NCBI GenBank assembly: GCA_001940925.1
Contig: MSGZ01000038.1
Coordinates: 1-56,869, forward strand
Direction: 5' to 3'
Length of the DNA: 56,869 nucleotides
Source: Ruminococcus sp. Phil11
GTDB taxonomy: Bacteria > Bacillota > Clostridia > Oscillospirales > Ruminococcaceae
Shown here: piece by piece, positions 26,085 to 33,648 of the stretch
Position numbering within the stretch: the first letter of the stretch is position 1
Layout of the letters: every line of letters begins with the position of its first letter
Notes under the pieces: model-generated
The model's input: the letters and a program-made list of their open reading frames with translations, nothing else
Databases searched by the model: none
What the model was told of the DNA's origin: nothing
Position numbers and translations under genes: made by a program

Positions 26085-26795
26085 TTATAGCGGTGAGCGT
26101 TTGATTTTCGCGAATCTGCGCGGATATTGAGCGGGCGTGGCGGTGCATTTTCTGAGAAGAATCAGATATTTCTGTTCCCCGTAAAGGGAATATCCGATCG
26201 GTTCCTCACATCTGCATCCAAGAATATCAGCTGCTGATGCAAACCGTTCCGTTTCAGGATCATATTGCTTTCCCTTCATGGATATCAGGGTGCCGTTCAC
26301 CTTCAGGAACGGTACAGATAACTCCGTCAGCATGGAACCGTTTGCCATTGCACGTGAGACCACAACATCATATTGCTCACGGTATACGGGGTCATGGGCA
26401 AGCTCCTCTGCTCTGCCGGTGACTGCTGATGCATTGAGACCCTGCCGCTCGATCACGGCTGTGCAAAATACAATTTTATTGTGCTCACTGTCCAGCATCG
26501 TAATATGCAGCTCCGGCCGCATAATTGCAAGCGGGATCGCAGGAATACCGCCGCCGGTCCCCATATCCAGCAGTTCGCCCTGTTCGGGGAGGAAGCGCAG
26601 GAGATAAGCAGCATCAAGAAAATGACGGATCCAGATTTCTGCAGGTTCCCGAACCGCCGTTACATTTTGGCGGATTGACTCATCAACGAGCATTTGCTCG
26701 TAAATACGCAGCTTTTGGTACTGTTCCTCAGTCAATGCAATACCATATTCGCCGAATACAGAGCGACAGGATTCATATTGCCGCGGTTCAATCAT
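26085..26795 (-). CDS. rsmG: 16S rRNA (guanine527-N7)-methyltransferase RsmG
   Basis: A 236-residue SAM-dependent methyltransferase (formerly GidB) that methylates G527 of 16S rRNA; loss of RsmG causes low-level streptomycin resistance in other bacteria. NVTAVREPAEIWIRHFLDAAYLL, the SAM motif LLDMGTGGGIPAIPLAI and VVVSRAMANGSML are characteristic. ATG 26795 follows AGGTGG and overlaps the end of mnmG by 8 nt, so the two are coupled; a GTG 9 nt upstream is the alternative. It is the last gene of the cluster; no parA/parB genes follow, unlike the usual order. Confidence 0.95.
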   Translation of the reverse strand: MIEPRQYESCRSVFGEYGIALTEEQYQKLRIYEQMLVDESIRQNVTAVREPAEIWIRHFLDAAYLLRFLPEQGELLDMGTGGGIPAIPLAIMRPELHITMLDSEHNKIVFCTAVIERQGLNASAVTGRAEELAHDPVYREQYDVVVSRAMANGSMLTELSVPFLKVNGTLISMKGKQYDPETERFASAADILGCRCEEPIGYSLYGEQKYLILLRKCTATPAQYPRRFAKIKRSPL

Positions 26796-28665
26796 GGTAT
26801 CCACCTGCTTTCAGATAGGTCATCAGAATCGAAATATCAGCGGGGGAAATGCCGGAGATCCTTGCAGCGTGCGCCAGATTTTCGGGCCGGACATTTCCGA
26901 GCTTTTCGACTGCTTCCGAGGAAAGGCCGTGAACAGCAAGATAATCAATTTCCTTCGGCAGACGAATATGCTCAAGATGCTCAAAATGCGCGTTCTGCTG
27001 ATCCTGACGGGCAATGTATTGCTCGTATTTGATTCTGCAGCTGACCTCAGCCGCTTCTTCGCCGCGCAAATCAAGATCAAGTGATAAAATCTTTGTAATA
27101 TCGTGCAATTGCACCTGCGGTCGACGTAACAAAGCATCAAGTTTCAGACCCTGTTTCAAGGGAGTTGTACCGATTTGCTCCAGGTATTCCGCAACAGCAT
27201 CCGGCTGAACTGTCGTGTTTTTGAGCGTTTCTATTGCGTGTTCAATGCGCTGCGTTTTTGCAGTAAATTGCGCCCATCTTTCGTCTGAAATCAGCCGGTA
27301 TTGCCTTCCGATCCCTGTCAATCTTGCATCCGCATTGGAATGCCGCAGCGACAGACGGTACTCGCTGCGTGCCGTCATCATGCGATAGGGATCCTGCGTT
27401 CCTTTCGTGACAAGATCGTCGATCAACGTGCCAATATACGAGCTTTTTCTGGATAGAGAGAGTTCTTCCTCGCCAAGAGCATAAGCAGATGCGTTAATTC
27501 CGGCAATCAAGCCCTGCGCCGCAGCTTCTTCGTAGCCGGACGTTCCGTTAAACTGTCCGGCGGCGTAAAGTCCGTGAAAACCGCGGAAAGCAAGCGTATG
27601 CAGCAGGCAATTAGGGTTTATACAATCATATTCGATCGCATAGGCCGGGCGCATGATCTCGATTTGCTCAAACCCAGCGACACTTCGCATCATTTTGATC
27701 TGAACAAACTCCGGCAGCGAGGTGCTGAAACCCTGCAGGTACATTTCATCCGTATGCAGACCGGTCGGTTCAACGAAAATCTGATGCCGCTCACGTTCAG
27801 AGAACCGCGTGACTTTGTCCTCAATGGAAGGGCAGTAACGCGGACCGACGCCGTGGATCACACCGCTGTAAAGCGGCGATTCTCCGAGGTTTTCGCGTAT
27901 GATCTGATGCGTTTGCGGATTCGTATTCGCGATGTAGCAGACAGCATCATTGCGGACAGAGCCGCGCTCCGCAAGAAAAGAAAACGGCTGCGGGTCCGGG
28001 TCGCCGTATTGCGGCTGCAATTTCGTAAAGTCAATGCTTCTGCGGTGGACTCGGCAGGGCGTGCCTGTCTTAAACCGCCGCAGTTCTATCTTATGTTTCG
28101 CAAGATTCTCTGATAAGTACCGCGCCGGCAAACAGGAATCCGGACCGCTTTGTTCCCCTGTTTTGCCGATATACACCATGCCGTTCAAAAAAGTTCCGGA
28201 GCAGATCACAGCCGCCTTACAGAAAAAAAGGCCGCCGTGACGTGTTCGTATGCCAGTCACACAGTTGTTTTCATCCATGCATATATCGACGACTTCATTC
28301 TGTATGATAAATAGATTCGGCGTATCTTCGCACTTTTTCTTCATGTACAGATGATACGCGCTGCGATCCTCCTGCGCCCGCGGGCTATGCACCGAAACAC
28401 CCTTGCTGAGGTTCAGCATCCGCATTTGGATGCAGCAAGCATCACCGGCTTCCCCCATAACGCCGCCAAGCGCATCGATCTCACGCACCAGATGCCCCTT
28501 TGCGCTACCGCCGATAGAAGGATTGCATGGCATATTGCCGATCTGATCGAGTGAAATCGTAAAAAGGGCCGTCTTGCAGCCGCGCCGCGCCGATGCGATC
28601 GCAGCCTCAATTCCGGCATGGCCTGCGCCGATGACCGCAACATCAAATTCAGCAAGCTGTTCCAT
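26788..28665 (-). CDS. mnmG: tRNA uridine-5-carboxymethylaminomethyl modification enzyme MnmG
   Basis: A 625-residue FAD protein. With MnmE it installs the cmnm5 group on U34 of tRNAs reading NNA/NNG codons. The FAD-binding VIGAGHAGIEAA lies near residue 10; CNPSIGGSAKGHLVREIDALGG, the GTFLNGMVYIG segment, FNGTSGYEEAAAQGLIAGINA and the C-terminal helical MnmE-binding region are all present. ATG 28665 follows AAAAAGGAG; in-frame sequence upstream runs through two parS-like sites and into mnmE and is not part of the protein. It ends coupled to rsmG. Confidence 0.97.
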   Translation of the reverse strand: MEQLAEFDVAVIGAGHAGIEAAIASARRGCKTALFTISLDQIGNMPCNPSIGGSAKGHLVREIDALGGVMGEAGDACCIQMRMLNLSKGVSVHSPRAQEDRSAYHLYMKKKCEDTPNLFIIQNEVVDICMDENNCVTGIRTRHGGLFFCKAAVICSGTFLNGMVYIGKTGEQSGPDSCLPARYLSENLAKHKIELRRFKTGTPCRVHRRSIDFTKLQPQYGDPDPQPFSFLAERGSVRNDAVCYIANTNPQTHQIIRENLGESPLYSGVIHGVGPRYCPSIEDKVTRFSERERHQIFVEPTGLHTDEMYLQGFSTSLPEFVQIKMMRSVAGFEQIEIMRPAYAIEYDCINPNCLLHTLAFRGFHGLYAAGQFNGTSGYEEAAAQGLIAGINASAYALGEEELSLSRKSSYIGTLIDDLVTKGTQDPYRMMTARSEYRLSLRHSNADARLTGIGRQYRLISDERWAQFTAKTQRIEHAIETLKNTTVQPDAVAEYLEQIGTTPLKQGLKLDALLRRPQVQLHDITKILSLDLDLRGEEAAEVSCRIKYEQYIARQDQQNAHFEHLEHIRLPKEIDYLAVHGLSSEAVEKLGNVRPENLAHAARISGISPADISILMTYLKAGGYHD

Positions 28666-28679
28666 AAATCGCTCCTTTT

Positions 28680-28695
28680 TGTTCCACGTGGAACA
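28680..28695. promoter_or_regulatory. parS-like palindrome (site 3)
   Basis: A second perfect copy of TGTTCCACGTGGAACA, directly upstream of the mnmG ribosome binding site. Confidence 0.75.
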
Positions 28696-28713
28696 ATCAT
28701 GTTTATTTGGCAA

Positions 28714-28729
28714 TGTTCCACGTGGAACA
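28714..28729. promoter_or_regulatory. parS-like palindrome (site 4)
   Basis: A third perfect copy of TGTTCCACGTGGAACA. It directly abuts the mnmE stop codon and lies 18 bp from site 3. Confidence 0.75.
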
Positions 28730-30076
28730 TTATTTTCCGACGCAGAACTTCGAGAAAACGCCGTCAATGACATCATCCGTGACGTCCTCGCCCTCGATTT
28801 CGCGCAGATAAGACGCCGCCATTTCCAGATCGGCATACATCATATCGAGCTCATTTCCGCTCTCCGCAGCCTCGATCCCTGACCGTACAGCTTCCGAAGC
28901 CCGCAGAATCAGCAAATTCTGACGCTCATTCAGCGGTATTGCACCGGATGCCCCAGCTGATTGTCCGAATAGATCCTTGAGGACTGCCGCCAGCTGCTCA
29001 GTCGATTTTTCGTAGATCGCAGCGATCTGCACGACCGGAATCGGCATTTCAGGCGGAGCCGCATCGGAGAGATCAGTCTTGTTCCAGATCAGCACGGTAT
29101 GATGCCCGGCGCATTTTTCAAGCAGCTCCGTATCTTCATCGGTCATTCCGACATTTGCATCGGCAACGTAGAGAACCAGATCAGCCTGATCCAAAGCCTG
29201 ATACGCCTGCGAAATACCGATTGATTCGATCGTGTTATCCGTCTCCCGCAGTCCGGCCGTATCCGATAGAAGCAGCGTAAATTCGCCGATTTTGACTTGT
29301 TCCGTGATGACATCGCGTGTCGTGCCTGCAATGTCCGTGACAATGCTTCTGTTCGTTCCGCAGAGCCAGTTCATGACCGAGGATTTTCCTGCATTCGGTT
29401 TGCCGAGCAGCACCGTCCGGATGCCGTTCCGGAGAACGAGCCCGTCCTGATACCGCGCGGACATTTCCCGCAGCTTGGTATCAATGCTGTTCAGCTTGGC
29501 AGTCAGCGTTGTGCGTTCCAGCTCCGGCGGGCATTCTTCCGCATCGTCCAGCCAGTAGGCGAGTGCGGACATCAGATCGACAAGCTCGTCACTGATCCCG
29601 CGCATCTCCCGTCCGAGCCGGCCTTCCTTTGCGTACTGCGCGACGCGCAATGCGGATGCGCTGTCTGCCTGGATCAGATCCATGACGGATTCCGCCTGCG
29701 AGAGCGTCAGCTTTCCGTTCAGGAACGCGCGCTTTGTAAATTCACCGGGGGCGGCCGGTTCTGCACCGTGCAGATAAACGGTCATGAGAATTCTTTTTGT
29801 TAAATATATTCCTCCGTGACAGGTGATCTCGACCGTATCCTCCCCGGTATAGCTGTGCGGTGCACGGAATACCGTCAGCACCACATCGTCAAGGGCCTCC
29901 TGTCCGTCGGAAACAGTCCCGTAAGCGCATGTATAACCGCGCATCTCCGTCACTTTAACATGATTCGCTGCTGTGAATATCTCATCTGATATCCGGATCG
30001 CATCCTCGCCCGATATCCGGATCATCGCGATCCCGCCGGCAGCATCCGGCGTCGAAATGGCAGCAATTGTATTCAT
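28730..30076 (-). CDS. mnmE: tRNA modification GTPase MnmE
   Basis: A 448-residue GTPase that partners MnmG in wobble-uridine modification. An N-terminal folate-binding domain (MNTIAAISTPDAAGGIAMIRISG) precedes a helical domain holding an inserted G domain: G1 GKPNAGKSS, G3 DTAG, G4 NKTD. The C terminus ends in CVGK, the required C(x)GK motif with the catalytic Cys. ATG 30076 follows GAGGT. A terminator-like hairpin lies immediately upstream of this ribosome site, so mnmE may be expressed by read-through from jag. Confidence 0.97.
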   Translation of the reverse strand: MNTIAAISTPDAAGGIAMIRISGEDAIRISDEIFTAANHVKVTEMRGYTCAYGTVSDGQEALDDVVLTVFRAPHSYTGEDTVEITCHGGIYLTKRILMTVYLHGAEPAAPGEFTKRAFLNGKLTLSQAESVMDLIQADSASALRVAQYAKEGRLGREMRGISDELVDLMSALAYWLDDAEECPPELERTTLTAKLNSIDTKLREMSARYQDGLVLRNGIRTVLLGKPNAGKSSVMNWLCGTNRSIVTDIAGTTRDVITEQVKIGEFTLLLSDTAGLRETDNTIESIGISQAYQALDQADLVLYVADANVGMTDEDTELLEKCAGHHTVLIWNKTDLSDAAPPEMPIPVVQIAAIYEKSTEQLAAVLKDLFGQSAGASGAIPLNERQNLLILRASEAVRSGIEAAESGNELDMMYADLEMAASYLREIEGEDVTDDVIDGVFSKFCVGK

Positions 30077-30084
30077 ATTTACCT

Positions 30085-30117
30085 CAAAAAGAAAGGGCGG
30101 CAAACATGCCGCCCTTT
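30085..30117 (-). terminator. Terminator-like hairpin just upstream of the mnmE ribosome site
   Basis: AAAGGGCGGC and GCCGCCCTTT form a perfect 10-bp stem with a 6-nt loop. On the minus strand it is followed by TTTCTTTTTGAGG, and the GAGG is the mnmE ribosome site. It should reduce transcription from the yidC/jag side into mnmE. Confidence 0.8.
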
Positions 30118-30121
30118 CGCA

Positions 30122-31147
30122 TCAGATATCAATTTTACCGTACACACCGGCGTTCAGGGAATCCTCAGGCTTCGGTCTCTTGTAGTCCTTCTCGAAGCTT
30201 GTGGAGAGATCCAGCTTGCGCGGACCCTCACCGCTCGGTCTGCGGTCGCGGCGGTCACGGCGATCACGGCGGTCGTGGTCCCGCTGCTTTCCGCCTCTGC
30301 CGCGGTCGTTCCGGTCGTAGCGGCCGTTTCCGCTGCGGAAGCCGCGTGCGTTCTTGTCATCCTTCTTGTAATCCGGTGCCGAATCGTTCGTAATGATGAC
30401 CTTGCGGTTCGGCTCCTCGCCGGTCGAGTGAGAGGACACGCCATCGATCTCGGTCACGGTCGAATGAATAATGCGCCGCTCATAGGGATTCATCGGCTCC
30501 AGCGCAACGCTTCTGCCGGTGCGGAGCACACTCTTGCTGATGCGCTGTGCGAGGTCCTGCAGTGCCTTTCTGCGCTTCTCGCGATAGCCGCAGGTGTCGA
30601 TTGTCAGGCGGACATAGTCCTTGTCGCCGCGGTTTGCGACCATCGAGGTCAGATACTGCAGCGCGTCGAGCGTATCGCCCCGTCTGCCGATCAGCGAGCC
30701 TGCGCCGTTGCCCTCCAGCGTAAAGGAGATGCCGTTTTCCAGTCTGCCGGCGGCCTTGACCTCCGGTGCCAGCTGTGCGAGCACCTGCTCCAGATACGCA
30801 GCGCCGATCTGCATTTTTTCGAGCTGGATCTCCGGCGAGATCTCCTGCTCTCCGTCCTCCCCGGCTTCATCCGCTGCGTCAGCATCTTCTTCCGGAGCGG
30901 TCAGCGGTTCATCCTCCGGCTCTGCTGCTGCTTCATATGCAGGTGCTTCAGCCGGTGCCTCCTCCGCGGCAGCTTGATAGCTTGCCTCAACGCGGAACTC
31001 TTCCTTTTTGCCGAACAGTCCGCTCAGAAGTGAGCGTTTCGGCTCTTCGATTACCTTGAAGTCAATTGCAGATGCGGGAACGCCGAATGCGTCCGCTGCC
31101 ATCTGCTTCGCCTCCTCTAAGCTTGAGGCGGTGAAGATTTCGGTCAT
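30122..31147 (-). CDS. jag: RNA-binding protein Jag/KhpB (SpoIIIJ-associated)
   Basis: A 341-residue RNA-binding protein. Order: Jag-N domain (residues 1-50, EIFTASSLEEAKQMAADAFG), an acidic Glu/Ala/Asp-rich linker (~60-105), a KH domain (~115-190, with the GxxG loop LIGRRGDTLDALQYL), and an R3H domain (MNPYERRIIHSTV). A ~100-residue Arg/Asp/Gly-rich tail with RDRRDRRDRR-type repeats follows. KhpB-type proteins bind sRNAs and mRNAs and affect cell division in other Firmicutes. The long basic tail is not part of the usual protein. The next genes upstream are yidC and yidD. Confidence 0.93.
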   Translation of the reverse strand: MTEIFTASSLEEAKQMAADAFGVPASAIDFKVIEEPKRSLLSGLFGKKEEFRVEASYQAAAEEAPAEAPAYEAAAEPEDEPLTAPEEDADAADEAGEDGEQEISPEIQLEKMQIGAAYLEQVLAQLAPEVKAAGRLENGISFTLEGNGAGSLIGRRGDTLDALQYLTSMVANRGDKDYVRLTIDTCGYREKRRKALQDLAQRISKSVLRTGRSVALEPMNPYERRIIHSTVTEIDGVSSHSTGEEPNRKVIITNDSAPDYKKDDKNARGFRSGNGRYDRNDRGRGGKQRDHDRRDRRDRRDRRPSGEGPRKLDLSTSFEKDYKRPKPEDSLNAGVYGKIDI

Positions 31148-31186
31148 GTCGTCATATCCCCTTTCGTGAGAAGGTTCGGGAGGAAA

Positions 31187-32329
31187 TCAGTCTTCGTCGC
31201 TGTCGCGCGGAATTTCCTCTCCGTATTTCAAAGCGGCGCGTTTCCGTGCTGCTTCAATGAGCTTTTTTTCGTATTCGGCGCGCTCCTTGCGGCTCATGCC
31301 GTCGTCGCCGTCACTGAACTTGGTGTGATTGGAACCGGTGCCGTTCTGTTCCGCCTGCATTGCTGCGGACTGCTCCATCATGCGCTGCATCCAGCCCGGA
31401 CCCTTTGCGATCTGCTTGGCCTTTTCCTTTTCGTTGATCTTTTCGAGACGCTCGCCGGAAAGGAACTTATAGAGCAGCAGCTGGACGACCAGCGTCAGCA
31501 CGGCATTGACGAGCCAGTAGAAGCTCAGACCGGCCGGTGCCTTCATGCCGATCCAGACGGTCATCAGCGGGGACAGATAGAGCATTGCATTCGCTGCGCC
31601 CATCTGCTTTGCGGCTTCCGGATTGACCTTTTTATTATGTGCCTGCGTGATAATGGTCTGCAGCAGATACACAGCCGCTGCGAGAATCGGCAGCAGGACG
31701 AGCATCAGATTCGTGAATGTCCAGCCGTTCTCCGGGTGCAGATTCGGCACGCCGGCAAGGTCAAAGCCGAGGAAGGTATTGTCAAAGCCTTTCAGCTTGT
31801 CCACAAAACCGGGCATCGAGTTGAAGATATCCGGATGCTCCTTTGCGTGCTGCAGAAGCAGCAGTTCCGGACGTCCGTTAACGAATTTCTCTGCCTTATC
31901 AGCAGTTTCATAGAGGTTCTGGTTCACGAGCCACTGTGTCAGCAGCTCCTTTGCGCGGCTGATCGTTTCATCCGGCATCCGCAGGATATAGGTCAGCGGC
32001 CGCAGGACGACAAAGAACACCGGGAACAGCAGGAAGATCATGATGAAGGAGCCGAGGCAGCCTGCACTCGGGTTGATGCCTTCTTCGGTGAAGAGCTTAT
32101 TCTGCTCCTCCTGCTGCCGCTGCGGGTTATTCGGGAACGCCTTTTTGATCTTGTTTATTTTCGGTGCGATCAGACCCTGACGCGCCTGATTGACCTGCAT
32201 TTTATAGGTGCTGGGCAGAGTCAGGAGCTTGATCAGAATTGTGAACAGGATCATGGAAAGGCCGTAATTGTGTACGACCTGATAGATGCCGTACAGGATC
32301 GAGCCCATTAGTTTGGAAATGAGACCCAA
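31187..32329 (-). CDS. yidC: Membrane protein insertase YidC
   Basis: A 380-residue insertase of the YidC/Oxa1/Alb3 family, which places membrane proteins with or without SecYEG. MGSILYGIYQVVHNYGLSMILFTILIKLLTLP is the first core helix with the hydrophilic-groove cationic residue (Lys in IKLLTLP). LSPLMTVWIGMKAPAGLSFYWLVNA is the typical C-terminal pair. A charged tail of ~90 residues follows. It begins with TTG 32329, 8-9 nt after GGAGG; the nearby ATG is out of frame. There is no lipobox, unlike Bacillus SpoIIIJ, as in many Clostridia. Confidence 0.95.
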   Translation of the reverse strand: MGLISKLMGSILYGIYQVVHNYGLSMILFTILIKLLTLPSTYKMQVNQARQGLIAPKINKIKKAFPNNPQRQQEEQNKLFTEEGINPSAGCLGSFIMIFLLFPVFFVVLRPLTYILRMPDETISRAKELLTQWLVNQNLYETADKAEKFVNGRPELLLLQHAKEHPDIFNSMPGFVDKLKGFDNTFLGFDLAGVPNLHPENGWTFTNLMLVLLPILAAAVYLLQTIITQAHNKKVNPEAAKQMGAANAMLYLSPLMTVWIGMKAPAGLSFYWLVNAVLTLVVQLLLYKFLSGERLEKINEKEKAKQIAKGPGWMQRMMEQSAAMQAEQNGTGSNHTKFSDGDDGMSRKERAEYEKKLIEAARKRAALKYGEEIPRDSDED

Positions 32330-32350
32330 GATGACATTCCTCCGTTGAAA

Positions 32351-32701
32351 TCATTTCTGTGCGCGGTACCCGTGCCAGCGGGTGCGCGGTGCGAGCAGCC
32401 AGAGATATTCCAGCGCATGACGCTGCGCCGGAGAAAGCGGATCAGGCTGCATGATCCTGTGGCGTCCGAGCAGATCGAATTTCAGCGGAACCGGATCCCA
32501 GCCGCCCCTTGAAAAAGGATTGCAGCGGCAGATCCGGAGTGTTCCGAGCCATGTGCCGCGGATAATTCCGAAGCGTTCGATCGCGCCGAGCGTATACGCA
32601 GAGCAGCTCGGACGGTACCGGCAGACGGCCGGAAAATGCGGCGAGATATGCCGCCTGTAGAACACGATCGGTGCGCTGTAAATGCGCGTGAGCAGCTTCA
32701 T
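32351..32701 (-). CDS. yidD: Membrane protein insertion efficiency factor YidD
   Basis: A 116-residue protein of the YidD family, thought to assist YidC-dependent insertion. [22 protein letters not shown] with its Cys pair, and the [15 protein letters not shown] segment, define the family. The C-terminal ~40 residues exceed the common 70-80 residue form. It overlaps rnpA by 4 nt and precedes yidC in the conserved order. Confidence 0.94.
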   Translation of the reverse strand: MKLLTRIYSAPIVFYRRHISPHFPAVCRYRPSCSAYTLGAIERFGIIRGTWLGTLRICRCNPFSRGGWDPVPLKFDLLGRHRIMQPDPLSPAQRHALEYLWLLAPRTRWHGYRAQK

Positions 32702-33108
32702 GCCTGCTTCCCTGCAGGCTTTTTGCCGCCCGGCTTCCGCTTCTGATTCTGCGTGCAGGGGATCTCCCCGCTGCTGACGCCGCAGCAGTGCTTCACGCCG
32801 CGCGTACAGAATGCCTCCGTCAGGATATTCGCATTCTGCTCCGGGAGCGTGCTCCTTGCTACGACGACGATATCAAGGCCGATCGGGAGCTTTAATTCCG
32901 CTGCGGAATAGGCAGCGCGGATGATGCGCTTTGCGCGGTTTCGTCTGACCGCATTGCCGATCTTTTTGCCTGCCGTGATGCCGAGCCGGTTGCACGGCAG
33001 ACCGTTCGGCTTCACATAAATCAGTGCAGAGCCGAGCGAGCAGAATGCGCCGGAGCGGTAAAGCCGCTGAAAATCGGCGTTCTGATTCAGAGTCTCCGTG
33101 AACAGCAT
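32698..33108 (-). CDS. rnpA: Ribonuclease P protein component
   Basis: A 136-residue basic protein that binds the catalytic RNase P RNA and helps 5' maturation of tRNA precursors. [14 protein letters not shown], the [25 protein letters not shown] signature and the [11 protein letters not shown] strand are typical. ATG 33108 (GGAG upstream) is chosen over an earlier in-frame start. A Lys/Gly-rich tail extends the C terminus. It is the second gene of the rpmH transcript. Confidence 0.95.
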   Translation of the reverse strand: MLFTETLNQNADFQRLYRSGAFCSLGSALIYVKPNGLPCNRLGITAGKKIGNAVRRNRAKRIIRAAYSAAELKLPIGLDIVVVARSTLPEQNANILTEAFCTRGVKHCCGVSSGEIPCTQNQKRKPGGKKPAGKQA

Positions 33109-33205
33109 GTGATCTCCCTCCGGTCGGTGCGTTCGGCAGTTTGCGGTCTCCGGTAGCAAAAAAGAGCCACAATGATCATTGCGGCCCTCTTAGTTGCGTA
33201 TCGGA

Positions 33206-33340
33206 TCAGTAGGTCAGTCTTGCACGACCCTTTGCACGGCGGCGAGCCAGAACCTTGCGGCCGTTCGCGGTGGCCATACGCTTCCGGAAGCCATGCTCCA
33301 TCTTACGGTGCCGCTTCTTCGGCTGATATGTTCTTTTCAT
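33206..33340 (-). CDS. rpmH: Large ribosomal subunit protein bL34
   Basis: A 44-residue protein translated as [13 protein letters not shown]..., ending [11 protein letters not shown], which is the invariant bL34 sequence. AAAAGGAG lies 11 nt before the ATG. It has its own near-consensus promoter, followed by rnpA and yidD. In most Firmicutes dnaA is its divergent neighbour; here the upstream side holds only a gap and a two-component system. Confidence 0.97.
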   Translation of the reverse strand: MKRTYQPKKRHRKMEHGFRKRMATANGRKVLARRRAKGRARLTY

Positions 33341-33648
33341 GGAAAACGTCACTCCTTTTCTTTTGTATCATCATGCTGCGGTGCAGCATCGGATTACAGT
33401 AATGGTACAAGGGCTTCTGACAGTGCAGATACAAATACCCCTGCAAGGTTTGATTATACAGGAAAATCGTGAAAAAGTCAAGGGGGCATCCGGATATTTG
33501 TGCACCCTGACAAGAAACTCTGCTGCATAGCAGGGGGTTATAGGCATTTCGTTCGGCCTGAAACAGCAGGCAGGAAACAGGCACGGTGGATTCTATATGT
33601 TTTCCCTATTTCCCGATGAATTTGTTTCCGTGCCTGCCCTGCCTTCTG
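33341..33648. other. Intergenic region between rpmH and the histidine kinase gene, with an inverted repeat
   Basis: It holds the rpmH promoter and, at 33578-33636, CAGGCACGG...CCGTGCCTG separated by ~41 bp, extended by GGCAGG and CCTGCC-type arms. The repeat lies just after the kinase stop and may act as a processing or termination structure, though no T-run follows. I see no DnaA-box cluster here. Confidence 0.5.
33453..33481 (-). promoter_or_regulatory. Promoter of the rpmH-rnpA-yidD-yidC-jag transcript
   Basis: On the minus strand, TTGACT (33476-33481) and TATAAT (33453-33458) are 17 bp apart, about 110 nt upstream of rpmH. It is one of the strongest promoters in the window. Confidence 0.85.

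Noticed and set aside
28666..28836. Longer mnmG beginning inside mnmE
   Set aside because: The extension would be translated from two parS-like palindromes and the end of mnmE, whereas ATG 28665 has a good ribosome site and gives a standard MnmG length.
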